The notes below the pieces were generated by a model. That model was not told where the DNA came from, did no database searches, and was given only the letters and a program-made list of their open reading frames with translations. Of a stretch of 64,000 nt of DNA, positions 13,400-22,799 are shown one piece after another. Origin of the DNA: Trema orientale (Eukaryota; Streptophyta; Magnoliopsida; Rosales; Cannabaceae). The translations under genes and the position numbers were made by a program. Each line of letters starts with the position of its first letter. Positions within the stretch are counted from its first letter, which is position 1. The stretch spans positions 625,653-689,652 of the forward strand of contig JXTC01000053.1 of assembly GCA_002914845.1 (NCBI GenBank), read 5' to 3'.

Positions 13400-14129
13400 A
13401 ACCATTTAATAAGAAAGGTATTACTGGCATTTTTAAAATGAATAGTAGTACTAAATACGACCTAAAGGAATACTTATTTAAATTTCTGATAACAGAGGTG
13501 CAAAGTAATATTTTTGCATAATAGAAATGATGTTTTTCGTATTATTCTTTTTGGTTTATATTGGTGGACGACAGTAAACCCATAAAACACGAAGCACATG
13601 TTTTCACAAAGAACGACATTAAAGCATCAAATGAACGACAGGTCATTTCCAACTTTAACAAAGAAAAGGGTTTCTTTAAAGATTAATGATAGCATACTTT
13701 TCTTAACACGCCATTTGGCGTATTTGGAACAATCTTTCTTCACATGGACAACTTTCTTATAGAATAAACATACAAAATCAGCATCATATTTCATGCATTT
13801 TGGTTGATTTTCTTTGCACTACTTGTTTTGTATTCTAAAATGAATAGGTTATAATAAGTTGCCAAAGAAACATCTATCATGTAGATTTATTTATTTTAAG
13901 GTATAAAGATCTTGTGTCCCGATGCAGTGTAAATGTTCAACTCAGAGAAAGAGAGTTCGGTGTGCTAAAAGAACAAAGAATATATTTATGAATGAAATAC
14001 TATAGGTAACAAACTATTTATTTTAAACTCTCTTACAAGAGAATGACCAAAACGGAGCCAAAAATTGTCAATTAGGAAAACTAGGTGCTAGATACTACAA
14101 ATTGAGTTCTAGACCAACAAATACTCTTT
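13400..14129. other. AT-rich intergenic DNA, nothing recognised
   Basis: No gene, tandem repeat or clear inverted repeat was found between the Copia element and the first MITE. Confidence 0.4.
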
Positions 14130-14292
14130 ATTGGAACACCAAAATCTTACTCAAAAAACTTACACCATATGATGTGACATGTATTTCAATCACTCTTTAT
14201 TTTCAAATAGGACCACAACACTTAAAATTATGTATCTAAAAATGATGTCATAATTGATGTAAGTTTTTGATGTAAGATTTTGGTGTCCCAAT
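14130..14292. mobile_element. MITE with about 45-bp terminal inverted repeats
   Basis: The left end ATTGGAACACCAAAATCTTA matches the reverse complement of the right end (ATTGGGACACCAAAATCTTA). The arms continue through ACTTACA and TGATGTGACAT-like sequence. A CTTT-like flank occurs on both sides, but the target duplication is not certain, so the superfamily is left open. Confidence 0.7.
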
Positions 14293-14565
14293 CTTTTCAC
14301 TTCTTTAAAACAATAGACAACATATTTTTAGTAAGAAACAAAGCAAGTTTTACAGAAAAACAACGGAAAACAACTCGTCGTTTTCTAGTATACGACATTT
14401 ACAACATGAAACGACAAGCATTTTGTTACATATTGGAAACGCAGGATATACAATATACTTAGGCCTAGCTCACCCAGCCCAAAGTTTTCCTCTGGCAATG
14501 TAGTATATCACGGCCCATTTGGAAGCAAATTCCATCTAACTCTATTCCACAAAAATAACACTACA

Positions 14566-14740
14566 CATCCTAATTTTTGTACCAAATTTTTTGTACCAAA
14601 GTATGTAAGTCGTCACCAACTAATTGTTGTATTAAAACTTACCACAAATAGATTAAACATTAACACCAATTAAGTGGTGACAAATCACATGTCACATGTA
14701 TTGGTATTAAAAATTTGATACAAAAATTAGTACTTAGAGC
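14566..14740. mobile_element. Second small inverted-repeat MITE
   Basis: The left arm CTAATTTTTGTACCAAATTT (from about 14570) pairs with the right arm, whose reverse complement reads CTAATTTTTGTATCAAATTT (about 14711-14730). Inner arms with GTCACCAC-like sequence also pair. Exact ends are uncertain. Confidence 0.6.
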
Positions 14741-15036
14741 ATTATCCTTCCACAAAAACTAAATGACTAACATTAACTCCAAATACAGATCCCATGGTAC
14801 ATTAGTTACCACACTTAATTTTCTTCCCNAATTCAATGAACTTCCACATAAATAGATTTCGGCGAAAAAAATTCTAGGAAGACAAGAACGTACTTAAGCG
14901 GGAGATTAAAAAATTAAAACTAACCAGAAATAAACACACATTAAGGAAGCACACAGCTCTCTCCATGCAACACCATATACACTACTAAATTATTCACTGA
15001 AACACAGCACTAGCATCGCTAGACTATTGATCATCT

Positions 15037-16371
15037 TCAGGGGTGAGGCTTCTCTAGGGCGGCATAGGTCCGCGGCGGCGGAGGGGCGGCGATCTCTTCT
15101 AGAAGCCGACCATCAAAAGAGGAAGTGTTAGAGAGAGTGCATGGAACAAAACTGAAGGAGCTCTCACGCCGGCAAGTCCTGGGCCTCGAGAAGAAAAGGC
15201 TACACTCGGAGGCCGGTTTCTGATTCGGAAGGCCCATAATGCAGTTCCGGCCCACGTGAAGCCTCCCAGCCCGTATCAACCTCCGGCACTGTGTCCCCAC
15301 CTGAGTGAAAAAGTTATACGACAGCGTATAGTTATAAGCACTACGTATCTTACACAAGGACTCCGGAATGGCGCCATAAAGCTGGTTATGAGCCAAGTTC
15401 AAGAACTGCAAGCTCGCCAAGCACCCGAACGACTGCGGTATCGGACCCGTCAAGAGATTCGACCCGACATCGAAGACCGTCGTCTTGGTCAAGTACCCGA
15501 TCTCGTAAGGGAGACAACCCGTCAGCCGGTTGTTCAGTAGGAGCACCTCTTTTAGGGTATTCCAGGCCCGACCTATGGTTGGAGGGATCGAACCCGTGAA
15601 GCGGTTTCCCGCTAGGGTTAGGTAAATCGCGGGAGTGTTACCGAAGTTAGAAGGGATCCTTTGGGAAAACCCGTTGTTGTTGATGAACAATATGTCGGTG
15701 TCGAAGTTGAACAGCTGAGTCGGGACCGATCCGTTATAGCCGTTGAAACGCAGGTCAACGAAAGTCAGGTTCGTGGCGCCGAGGACGTTGGCCGGGAAGC
15801 CGCCGAGGAACTTGTTGTTGCTAAGGTCGAGCTCGTAAAGGTAGCGCAGCTGGTTTATGTTGCGGCTGATGACGCCGCTGAAGTTGTTGGAGTTGGCGTG
15901 GAAGATGGCGATGTCCGGTAGGTTTCGTATGAATCGGTAGAAGTTGAGGAAGGCGCCGCCGAACCTGGCGCCGTTGAAGTCAATGCTGGCGAGTCCGGTG
16001 ATGTTCAAGTCCGGGACGGTGTCGCAGTAGAAGCCTTTGAAGAGGCAGTAGTTGTTTCCGACCCAGGTGGGGGTGTAGTTGAAAGGGTCGTAGGTGATGT
16101 TTCGTTTGAGCTCCTGGGCGATGAAGAGGATTCTGGCTCGGTTGGCCAGGGGTCCAGGATTATTTGCTGGACGCCTCGGCATGAGCTTGAGACCCGGCGG
16201 GTAGAGCGGCGGGCGAGGACGGACGCGCGGGAAGGGGCGTGGCCGAGGCGGCGGGGATATCGGCGGGCATCTGGCTCCGACGGGTTGGGAAAGTCCGGGA
16301 GAGGGAATAGAGTGTAGGGAGAAGAAGAGGAGGAGTAGTAGTAGGGATGAGAAAGATGTGGGGTGGTTCAT
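15037..16371 (-). CDS. Secreted LRR protein, At4g06744/LRX-like (copy 2)
   Basis: Intronless frame of 444 residues. The Met at 16371 is preferred over the in-frame Met at 16434 because it begins a strong signal peptide (MNHPTSFSSLLLLLLFFSLH). A Pro/Arg-rich segment follows (about 35-75, with PPRPRPFPRVRPRPP). Next come the paired-Cys N-cap (YCLFKGFYC, about 108-116), about eight LRRs (about 150-350, including ELDLSNNKFLGGFP and [16 protein letters not shown]) and the C-terminal Cys cap (NCIMGLPNQKPASEC). Many stretches match copy 1 (for example IFHANSNNF and RYLYELD), so the two are tandem paralogs. The Pro-rich linker and the extra tail ending APPPPRTYAALEKPHP are specific to this copy. It is markedly richer in GC than its surroundings and than copy 1. 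A cell-wall role is inferred from family membership. Confidence 0.92.
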   Translation of the reverse strand: MNHPTSFSSLLLLLLFFSLHSIPSPGLSQPVGARCPPISPPPRPRPFPRVRPRPPLYPPGLKLMPRRPANNPGPLANRARILFIAQELKRNITYDPFNYTPTWVGNNYCLFKGFYCDTVPDLNITGLASIDFNGARFGGAFLNFYRFIRNLPDIAIFHANSNNFSGVISRNINQLRYLYELDLSNNKFLGGFPANVLGATNLTFVDLRFNGYNGSVPTQLFNFDTDILFINNNGFSQRIPSNFGNTPAIYLTLAGNRFTGSIPPTIGRAWNTLKEVLLLNNRLTGCLPYEIGYLTKTTVFDVGSNLLTGPIPQSFGCLASLQFLNLAHNQLYGAIPESLCKIRSAYNYTLSYNFFTQVGTQCRRLIRAGRLHVGRNCIMGLPNQKPASECSLFFSRPRTCRRESSFSFVPCTLSNTSSFDGRLLEEIAAPPPPRTYAALEKPHP

Positions 16372-16434
16372 CTTTAGATGTGTGTGACACCTTGTTGATC
16401 GATATGAAACAGAAGGAAGTTGTTTTGTTCTCAT

Positions 16435-16960
16435 ATATGGCTCGATGGTTAGGGGTACTTTCGTCTTGACCTTTTGTTGGGATTCATTAGCTAATAATTT
16501 GGATGTTCTTGCTCTTTCTACTATTTTTTCTTTTCAAAATTCTCTAGGACAATGGGAGAAATAGTAGTATGTGGCAATCAAATTTACTCATTAAGGGTAT
16601 AGTTACTAAAGAGTATACAATGGTGCATATCAATACATATATGGCAAAATGTGAATTTAGTTCCGTAGTTGAATTGTAGGCAGTACGTAGTACTTTTAGG
16701 GTTATATGTATTTACATGATGTTGCATACCAATAATATAAATACTACTAAAACTTTCCAATATTATATGATAAAGCCGTTTTCTTTCTTTTGGAAATGAT
16801 ATGAAATCTTGTATGATAAGAATACTCCAAAAGAAAAGAAAGCACTCACGTTATATTGTTAGCTCATATTCAAAAGTATCGAATAAAGTAAAATTCTCTC
16901 TTTCAGTCACCCAATGTATAAACGACCACGTTATTTTGGTTGTTCTTTTCCAGCAATAAT
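16435..16960. other. Upstream region of LRR copy 2
   Basis: AT-rich 5' flank of the minus-strand gene with no clear TATA box or repeat. It ends where the tandem duplication begins. Confidence 0.35.
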
Positions 16961-18000
16961 ATATAGGATGTGTGTTGAGAAAGACAATATCTATAGCGAT
17001 GCAGCGCGTTATAACCAATCTTGAAAATTGACATTTTAGATTGACTGAAAATATTTTTTCAGTCTACTGAAAATCCTTTCTAGAAATGTCATTTTTTGAG
17101 AAGAATTGATTTTTGGTCGACTGGAAATGTAATTTCAGCACTTTTTCAGTTATCCGTTTTTGCATTTTATTCTGCTTTTAGTTGTCTTTTTCCGTATTTT
17201 TTAAATATTTGTGATAGGATTTTATTAAGTTTCCTATAAATTGTAAGCCTTAGGGCACTTTTGAACAGAGTTGTTTGAGTTTAATAAAATTATAGAGAGA
17301 ATTTCTCTTTTTTTCTCAAATTTCTGGTATTTTTGAGAGAATTAACGGTTGTTTGAAGCCTATTTCTTGATATTCGTGAGCAAATCAACAGGTTATAGTA
17401 AGTTGTCTTCAATTTTCTAAAAAATCGTTCTCATCATGCCCTTGCACTATATCATACTATATCATATAGGATGTGTGTTGAGAAAGATAATATCTATAGT
17501 GATGCAGCGTGTTACGACCGATCTTGAAAATCTTAAAAATTGACGTTTTAGATAGACCGAAAATATTTTCGGTCTACTGAAAATCCCTTCTAAAAATGTC
17601 ATTTTTTGGGAAGAATTAATTTTTGGTCGACTGAAAATGCGATTTCAGCACTTTTTCAGTTATCCGTCTTTACATTTTACTCTGCTTTTAGTTGCCTTTT
17701 TCCGTATTTTTTTAATATTTTTGATAAGATTTTATTAAGTTTCCTATAAATTGTAAGCCTTAGGGCACTTTTGAACAGAGAGTTGTTTGAGTTTAATAAA
17801 AATATAGAGAGAATTTCTCTTTTTTTCTCAAATTTTCAGTATTTTTGAGAGAATTAATGGTTGTTTGAAGCCTATTTCCTAATATTCGTGGGTAAATCAA
17901 CAAGTTATAGTTAGTTGTCCTCAATTTTCTAAAAAATCTTTCTCATCATACGCTTGCGCGATATCATACTATATCACTTGCGCGATATCATACTATATCA
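16961..18000. repeat. Tandem duplication, unit about 503 bp, two copies
   Basis: Copy 1 starts at 16961 and copy 2 at 17464, both with ATATAGGATGTGTGTTGAGA. They share blocks such as TTTCCTATAAATTGTAAGCC and AGGGCACTTTTGAACAGAG. The second half, with a TATAAAT-like box then a short transcribed-looking tract, resembles an LTR U3-R region. No TG/CA ends or target duplication were seen. Confidence 0.8.
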
Positions 18001-18072
18001 CATAGGATGTGTAATGTTGAGTTATCACTTGCGCGATATCATACTATATCACATAGGATGTGTAATGTTGAG
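17950..18072. repeat. Short tandem repeats CTTGCGCGATATCATACTAT
   Basis: Three copies of CTTGCGCGATATCATACTAT occur near 17953, 17978 and 18028. The last two are followed by CACATAGGATGTGTAATGTTGAG-like sequence. They extend the larger duplication by local slippage. Confidence 0.75.
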
Positions 18073-18270
18073 TACCATGCAGCTAGTAGAGAAAGACAAT
18101 ATCCTTATAATTTAATGTTTACGAGGAGGGATCCTTGCTTTCACTGTTGGTGGCAATTAAGTACAGAAAAATAATTGCTTAGTAGAACTTTCTGTGGCAA
18201 ATTTATCCTCTAGACAATGGAGATCAGATGACGAGGCAATACTCATTCACTTTACTTTATTTGAATGATT

Positions 18271-18330
18271 AAAGAGGGAATATTAAAGCTGGTTCCAAAA
18301 AAAAAAAAAAAAAGAGGGAATATTAAAGCG
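18271..18330 (+). mobile_element. Tiny poly-A-tailed insertion with 16-19 bp target duplication
   Basis: GAGGGAATATTAAAGC occurs at 18274-18289 and again at 18315-18330. Between them lie only TGGTTCC and 18 A residues (18290-18314). This is the signature of a severely 5'-truncated LINE- or SINE-type insertion made by target-primed reverse transcription. Confidence 0.6.
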
Positions 18331-19221
18331 ACATATGTTGGTAATACATGGAATAAAAGAGAAAGGTGACAGGTGAATGAATAGAAAACATAAATTGTTC
18401 GAGGAATGGTTAAAAGATTAGTATATAATTAAATTACAGGCTATAGACGAAGATCATATTGAGCAATATATAACATATGCAACAATGGGAAATGCTCGGC
18501 ATAGTCTTGTAAACATGATGAGTTTACTAAAAGCTGTCCATATTTATTCATTGGAGTGTAAACTCTCTAATGGTATTAATATGTATTAAATTGGATGATA
18601 TTCAGTAATGCTGCAAGTATTCATTTCGGAAGTCTGAAGAAGGGACAAATAAAATTTTCCGGAAGTCGGGTGTATTATGGTAAACAATTTACGAGCTCCG
18701 AAGTCCCAAATGATCTATCTATACACGTGTCTAAAACCAAGAAAATGTGACCTATTGTGTCTTATCAGACTCATGAGAGTCGGGTAACTTATTTATGCAA
18801 TAATTAATAATAAGTTACTGGAAACCACTTTTCCAAGTGAGAGCACCGACACCATGAGAAAGTGACACATCAAAACGAGTCTACATCTTTTATCGGAAAA
18901 CATAATATTGTAGTGTACCATACCCTTTTCTAATTTTTTGGAACACAAACTGACTAGAATCGTAAAAGCTACAGATTTAACAAAAGCTAGCATTATTTTC
19001 TGTTTTGGGTACTATAAAGACCTGCATGCCCACGTTTCAATGTGTAATACATGCATCTTATTAATTTTGGGATTGCAGGTAAGAAAATAATTAGAGCTGG
19101 CACTGAATTATGGAAAACCAAATCTAGTAAAACAAACACCAGTAACTTTTGTAAATACATATATATACATAGTCTCAGAAGTTCCTCGTACATATCTAGG
19201 CACTATGAAATTTAATATTCT
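18331..19221. other. AT-rich intergenic DNA
   Basis: No gene or repeat recognised. Short open frames here lack any family resemblance. Confidence 0.35.
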
Positions 19222-20338
19222 AGCTACTAAAAAAGTAACATTCTACGTCACTTATACCACGTCGTTTATACTAAAAAAACGATGTAGTATTAAGAACACG
19301 TCACGTCATACAGAAGTGACGTGACATCAGAGTATATTACGTCGCTTTTAAATTATGCGACGTCGCAGCATTAGATACCACGTCGCTTATAGGGCGAGTA
19401 ACGTGGTATGTCCTTTTTTGGACATACCACGTCGCTGGCCCCAACTATCATGTCGCTTCTGTAGAAAGCGACGTGGTATATTATTTTATTTAATACCACG
19501 TCACTTTCTACAAAAGCGACGTGGTAGGAGGCTTCTACTAGCCACTTCATCGATCTGCACCTATAAAAAATACTCCATCATGATCGTCCATTCGAAACCA
19601 TCAACTCTACCAAATTGTTCCCCAACCCTAATTAAAACAAACTCAAATTTTCAATACATTCTCATTCAAATTCTATCCATTTCGAATTTCAGCTACCTCT
19701 CTCTCTTATTTCAGTTTTTTTCTATTTTTAGGTCTTTGAAAATTTATGTAATAGTCTTTTTTGATCTTTTAGGTTCAGATTCTTAAGGTTTTTGACCATC
19801 ATCGATAATGCTGGGGCACGAAAAGGGAGGCAAGGGAGGAGTGAAGCGACACCATAAGGATTTGGACAATAGATCACAAAGACAGTGATTCGGTGTTTGG
19901 CTCGTAGAGGTAATGCGAAACATGCGTAGAGGTGCTTATGATTTTTTAGAACGCTGTAACGTAACACCAGAGATTTTTTAGAATGCTGTCACCTAACACC
20001 GGCCGAGTACGCGGGGAGGAAGACAACACTTACCACGTCGCTTTCTAGGAAAACGACGTGGTATATAGCTAGAAAGTGACGTGGTATATGCTACATACCA
20101 CGTCACTTTCTCTACAAGCGATGTGGTATCTCCCCAAAAGCGACTTAGTAGGTCAGATATTTTGGCGTACTACGTCACTTTCTATACAAGTAATGTAGTA
20201 AGCCAGTATACCACGTCGCTTATTGGTCAGCATACCACGTTGCTTTAAAAGTGACGTGGAAACGAATGATATAGAGTGACGTGATTTTTTTACCACGTCA
20301 CCCTATAAGTGACGTGGAAAACGTTTTCTGTAGTAGTG
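19222..20338. mobile_element. Non-autonomous CACTA-like element with captured histone H4
   Basis: The right end, read inward on the minus strand, is CACTACTACAGAAAACG, a canonical CACTA terminus. The left end aligns with it base for base from CTACTA to ACGTCACTTAT with equal spacing, its first two bases having changed to AG. Subterminal regions (about 19240-19530 and 20025-20335) carry about two dozen copies of an ACCACGTCGCTT-like unit in both orientations, typical of En/Spm subterminal arrays. Flanking trinucleotides are TCT and TAT, so the 3-bp duplication is imperfect. No transposase is present. The centre is gene-derived. Confidence 0.75.
19808..20028 (+). pseudogene. Captured histone H4 fragment inside the CACTA element
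   Basis: From the ATG at 19808 the sequence follows a plant H4 coding region. The KGGKG start is recognisable, then GVKRHHK (H4 has GAKRHRK), DNRSQRQ for DNIQGITKP, and a segment equivalent to RRLARRG near 19890-19910. Near 19975-20027 comes a segment aligning with the DAVTYTEHARRKT region. It has lost codons near the start and in the middle, contains stops and frame changes, and stops before the conserved C-terminus. AT-rich sequence upstream (19560-19800), with a TATA-like CCTATAAAAAATAC at about 19558-19572, may be captured H4 5' flank; that part is inference. Confidence 0.75.
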
Positions 20339-21958
20339 TATATCTTTTAAAACATGTGATGAAAAAATAGACAAATTATAAATCATTAAAAAATTGAGAC
20401 TTCGTGATTTAATGAAAGTTTTGTAATTTCAAATTTACCATGCCTCCCTAAAACTCGACTCATTCCAATATGGTTGAGCATGATCAAGTACCCTAGTCGA
20501 GCTTAGTCGAATAAGATCAAGCACACAGTCAAATACGGTCGAACGAGGTCTAGCATGCTTAAGCACAATTCTGTTCTGGAAGAAATATTTAACTAATTTT
20601 AAATGTATGATAATATTGAGAGTTAATTTTGATAATATTTATGGATAAGTTTTTTTTTTTTTTTTTTTCAAACTTCATGGTGATCATTCATTAAATGGAA
20701 CTTCCTACATCTTTCCGAGCTTCGTGATCACATATGAAAATTACAAGATCAGCTAGCTAGAAGCCAGACTTGGAGGCCAGGTTTAATGTTAGTGATCCTT
20801 TATCTTCAGATTAATATATCTTGAAACAAACTGTAATTGGATATATAGTATACCATTTATACGAGTCGCAAGGGGAAGAAGAGAAAGGACTTATCATTAA
20901 TTAATAGCCACTTGGTAAGGTATGCCCCATTGCCTTTTTCTTTTATCCAAAAAGACGTAAAAAATTCCAAAGTGCAATTAAACTTTAATCAATCACTTGT
21001 CCTGACGTGAATATAACTGCGTCATCTTTATCCTACATATACTACTTATTCCCACTCGAATTATTAGATTACAATTATTGGACTAAAAGAAAAAGTAAAA
21101 ACAATAAAGAATGCTAGTAGTTCACATTTTCGCATGTCATATATACGTACGGCACTTTTAAAGTGTTGGTTCTGTTGTGAGTGTTTGGCAAATTATGAAA
21201 ATTTTGGAATTAGTTTTATTATGAATAAATGGAACGCGTCCGCACGTGTCTCTACCAGGTATTTATAATTAGTTTAAAATAAGTATTTATTATAGTAGTA
21301 CAGAACGGTTATTGGTTGCTCTACAAAAAGACATTGAAATAAAAACTACTGCGCTGTCTCTGATATCATTTAACTTAGAGGAAACAATGTAAAATAATCT
21401 TAAGTATATTTTTCAAGAACAAAAACTTGTTTTCTTTTTCTTTGAGTATCGAAGTTGTCTTCTTCCTATTGGTTCCCATATATAGGCCACTACGCTTTCA
21501 TAGTTTCATATGGCCCAACAAGAAAAATTAAAGTGCTATCTTTACTTTCTTGGGAGAAGAAGATTCTATTTTCTAAAGGAAATTAGGTTGGGAAACACTT
21601 TTGTGTCTAGGTTTTGGTTTTGACAGTTATTTTTGTAATTATAAGTTTGCTAGCCGTTCTTATTTGCAAACTCACGTTATTTATTCGTCTGTTTCCTTCA
21701 TTTTTTTGTAAGAGTTCTAATAAAGGTTATATTCGGGATAATTCTGCTAATTTTCTAAGTATAAATCAACAGCTAAATCACAAAAACATCTCCTACAAAT
21801 TTGCTATTTGGTGTTCCTAATCTCTATTATCCACCTTAATAATATTTTTAAAACGATTTTGATTAATGTTTATTAGACTTTCAATTTTTGTCATTAGCTT
21901 CTTTCGCCATGTATGAAAATACCCTACCTACTTTCAAGCTTCATCGAATAAATTAGGT
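20339..21958. other. Intergenic DNA with one dispersed repeat
   Basis: 20340-20660 resembles 55525-55960: a block ending GATTTAATGAAAGTTTTGTA here matches ATTTAATGAAAATTTTAGAA there, and each is followed about 200 bp later by GATAATATTTATGG-like sequence and poly-T. The remainder, to 21958, is AT-rich with no gene. Confidence 0.5.
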
Positions 21959-22216
21959 GAATACCACTTTTTTTTTCCTCATTAATTAAATCTACCACCA
22001 TACCACTTTTTAAAATGAATTCTTGACGAATTTCGGACGATCTTGACGGATTCTTGACAGATTCTTGACGTCAGTGGTAATCTTGACAAATTCTTGATGG
22101 ATTCTTGATGGATTTTTGATGAATTCTTGACAGATTCTTGACTAATTCCCTCCCAAAAGTGGTAGAATCTAATAGTGGTGGTAAATTTAGTTAAACATTT
22201 GAAAAAAGTGGTAATT
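21959..22216. mobile_element. Foldback/MITE with internal TTGAC minisatellite
   Basis: The left arm (AATACCACTTTTTT, then ATTAAATCTACCACCAT) pairs with the right arm (GTGGTGGTAAATTTAGTTAA, then AAAAAAGTGGTAATT). The loop (22015-22145) holds about nine repeats of a 12-15 bp unit, GATTCTTGACA-like. No target duplication was identified. Confidence 0.6.
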
Positions 22217-22799
22217 GTCCGATGATGAAGGATGGGCCTTAAGAATGATGAAATTAACGACGGCGTCCACTCAAACATACTGGACAAAGTCAGAAATGGA
22301 TAGTGGATACGCCTCAATCAAATGATGTAGTTTCAGCCCGTTCAAGACATGACCCAACCCATTTTAGCTGGACAGTTACTGTCCTCCCTTCTATTGGACC
22401 AAAACTTCAAAGATGGCAACACTTGGGGATTGGGATTCAAAGGGAAAAAGAGCTACAATTATACGGCACTCCAAAAAAAATTCAATCTACATACAGTATG
22501 CAATTGTCATTTTTGCAAAACAAAAAGAAAAATGCGGATTCCTTTATATATTTAAAAAACTTGACATATAACAGCAAAATAAGTTGGTTCAGTGAGTTAG
22601 CTTTGACAATTCTTTACAAGAAGTCATTAGTTTGAATCCAAGCACACTGTTATGCATGCTTTCTTTTTAATTTTTCCTTTTTCTTTTCTCTTTTTTTCTT
22701 TTTTTNNNNNNNNNTTTTAATTTAGTACTTTTTCCCTTTTTTTCCCCTTTTCTTTTACTATATTTTAATTCTTTTTTCCTTTATTTTTTTTTTCTAGAA
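22217..22799. other. Intergenic DNA with assembly gap
   Basis: No gene recognised. Nine N bases at 22706-22714 lie in a T-rich tract that runs into the degenerate satellite. Confidence 0.5.

Noticed and set aside
15256-15921. Plus-strand open frames over LRR copy 2
   Set aside because: Shadows caused by the GC-rich coding sequence on the other strand.
19355-19786. 143-codon plus-strand frame inside the CACTA element
   Set aside because: It runs through subterminal repeats and AT-rich flank, out of register with the H4 remnant, and has no recognisable domain.
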